From: Candidatus Uhrbacteria bacterium
GTDB lineage: Bacteria; Patescibacteriota; Patescibacteriia; UBA9934; GWF2-40-263
Direction: 5' to 3'
DNA length: 5,420 nucleotides
Assembly (NCBI GenBank): GCA_023246275.1
Contig: JAHFIS010000063.1
Span: forward strand, 1 to 5,420
Below the pieces are notes generated by a model. The model had not been told where the DNA came from. It made no database searches and saw only the letters and a program-made list of their open reading frames with translations. Both the position numbers and the translations under genes were made by a program. Below, one piece after another: positions 4,877-5,420 of this stretch (positions are counted from its first letter, which is position 1; every line of letters begins with the position of its first letter).

Positions 4877-5266
4877 ATGCCCACCGACAAGAGACTTCCC
4901 CTCAACACGCTCGTCCGGCCCGCGTCGAAAGTCGTCGTTCGGCCCGCGACACATTCCGTTGGCCTCGATACCGGGTTGCCGTCGACGGACGCGCTCCTCA
5001 AGGGCGCGGCGTCCAAGAGCCAGCCCGCGACCCTCGACGAGGAGCTGTCCATGATCAAGGCCCGGATCGAGGAGGCACGGGCAAGCCCGGCCAATGGCCC
5101 CACGGACGGCGACATCACCGACGAGCATACCCGAGCCTACTTTCCCCGCGGAACGGAGACGTTGGCAGACGGCTACATCCATCGTCTGAGCGCCCGCAGG
5201 GAACCCGCACCCAGCAACAACGAAGTTCCTGTCGGCCGCGAATATCGCCGCCGGCGCAACCGCTAA
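4877..5266 (+). CDS. Hypothetical polar protein, 129 residues
   Basis: I do not recognise this protein. The ATG at 4877 has GGAG six bases upstream and a promoter in front. A longer reading from the TTG at 4826 would start inside the -35 element and is rejected. The protein is hydrophilic, with no membrane segment, no signal peptide and no cysteine. It holds a short repeat VRPA at 13-16 and 21-24 (the DNA CGGCCCGCG recurs 24 bases apart at 4916 and 4940), a likely amphipathic helix at about 52-69 (ATLDEELSMIKARIEEAR), and a strongly basic tail REYRRRRNR at 121-129. Much of it looks disordered. The basic tail could bind nucleic acid or an acidic partner, which is inference. Strong G/C bias at third codon positions supports coding. 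The next gene starts 17 bases after its stop, so the two are probably co-transcribed. Confidence 0.8.
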   Translation: MPTDKRLPLNTLVRPASKVVVRPATHSVGLDTGLPSTDALLKGAASKSQPATLDEELSMIKARIEEARASPANGPTDGDITDEHTRAYFPRGTETLADGYIHRLSARREPAPSNNEVPVGREYRRRRNR

Positions 5267-5283
5267 ACAACCAGGAGACCGAC

Positions 5284-5420
5284 GTGCCAAAGAACCCAAA
5301 CGATCTCACCGAAATCGAAGTTCGCGCCGCGGCCGCAAAGCGCAGGAAGCGATCACACATTCCGCCACCTTCCGAACCGAAGGACGACCCGCCCGCGGAA
5401 AACCCAGGCCCATACAGCCA
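5284..5420 (+). CDS. Hypothetical polar Pro-rich protein, 3' end outside window
   Basis: The frame opens with GTG at 5284, with AGGAG (5273-5277) six bases upstream, and stays open to the window end (45 codons visible). The visible protein starts MPKNPNDLTEIEVRAAAAK, then a basic run RRKRS at about 20-24, then Pro/Glu/Asp-rich, probably disordered sequence. I recognise no domain. The short gap to the gene before it, the similar polar and Pro/Arg-rich make-up and the equally good ribosome binding site suggest a shared operon and perhaps a joint role. The C-terminal part, which may hold the informative domain, is not in the window. Confidence 0.65.
   Translation, partial: MPKNPNDLTEIEVRAAAAKRRKRSHIPPPSEPKDDPPAENPGPYS

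Noticed and set aside
4795..5118. 108-residue N-terminal extension of RNase HII
   Set aside because: The extension has no family similarity, crosses the promoter region and lies antisense to the gene at 4877; ATG 4794 gives the normal length.

Overview
The window is a compact, gene-dense bacterial chromosome segment with GC content around 60 % by eye. It most likely comes from the Candidate Phyla Radiation (Patescibacteria, Parcubacteria/Paceibacteria side). This is inferred from protein style and not from a marker gene. The M23 peptidase has a basic cytoplasmic N-terminus, one membrane anchor and two LysM repeats with the 'LWAN' and 'IPP...GVKYAVKKGDTL' wording common in that group. UppS carries the 'IPDGNRRWA' variant of its signature, and a single-domain type II phosphomannose-isomerase cupin stands alone. 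No rRNA, tRNA, CRISPR array, insertion sequence or phage gene is visible.

Layout, left to right. Bases 1-1065 (+) hold the C-terminal two thirds of a ComM/YifB-type AAA+ ATPase. It converges on uppS (1098-1775, -), with a hairpin terminator in the 32-base gap. Next come a small zinc-ribbon membrane protein (1859-2239, -) and a LysM/M23 peptidoglycan hydrolase (2339-3619 or longer, -). A type II PMI cupin (3848-4195, -) overlaps the end of rnhB (4192-4794, -) by ATGA, so these two form an operon. Divergent from rnhB across an 82-base promoter region are two short, polar, unrecognised genes on the + strand (4877-5266, and 5284 to beyond the window end). The second is a GTG-start gene supported by a good ribosome binding site.

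Most of the content is housekeeping: lipid-carrier synthesis (uppS) and wall hydrolysis (M23) serve the envelope, RNase HII removes ribonucleotides from DNA, ComM acts on recombination intermediates, and the cupin may act in sugar-nucleotide supply. I see no new defence or mobile system. The points most worth checking are: a perfect 23-base inverted repeat bracketing the zinc-ribbon gene; two promoters that would give almost leaderless mRNAs; an M23 gene whose reading frame, ribosome binding site and promoter all point to a start upstream of any ATG/GTG/TTG; RNase HII with GSG in place of the GRG motif; and the two uncharacterised genes at the right edge.
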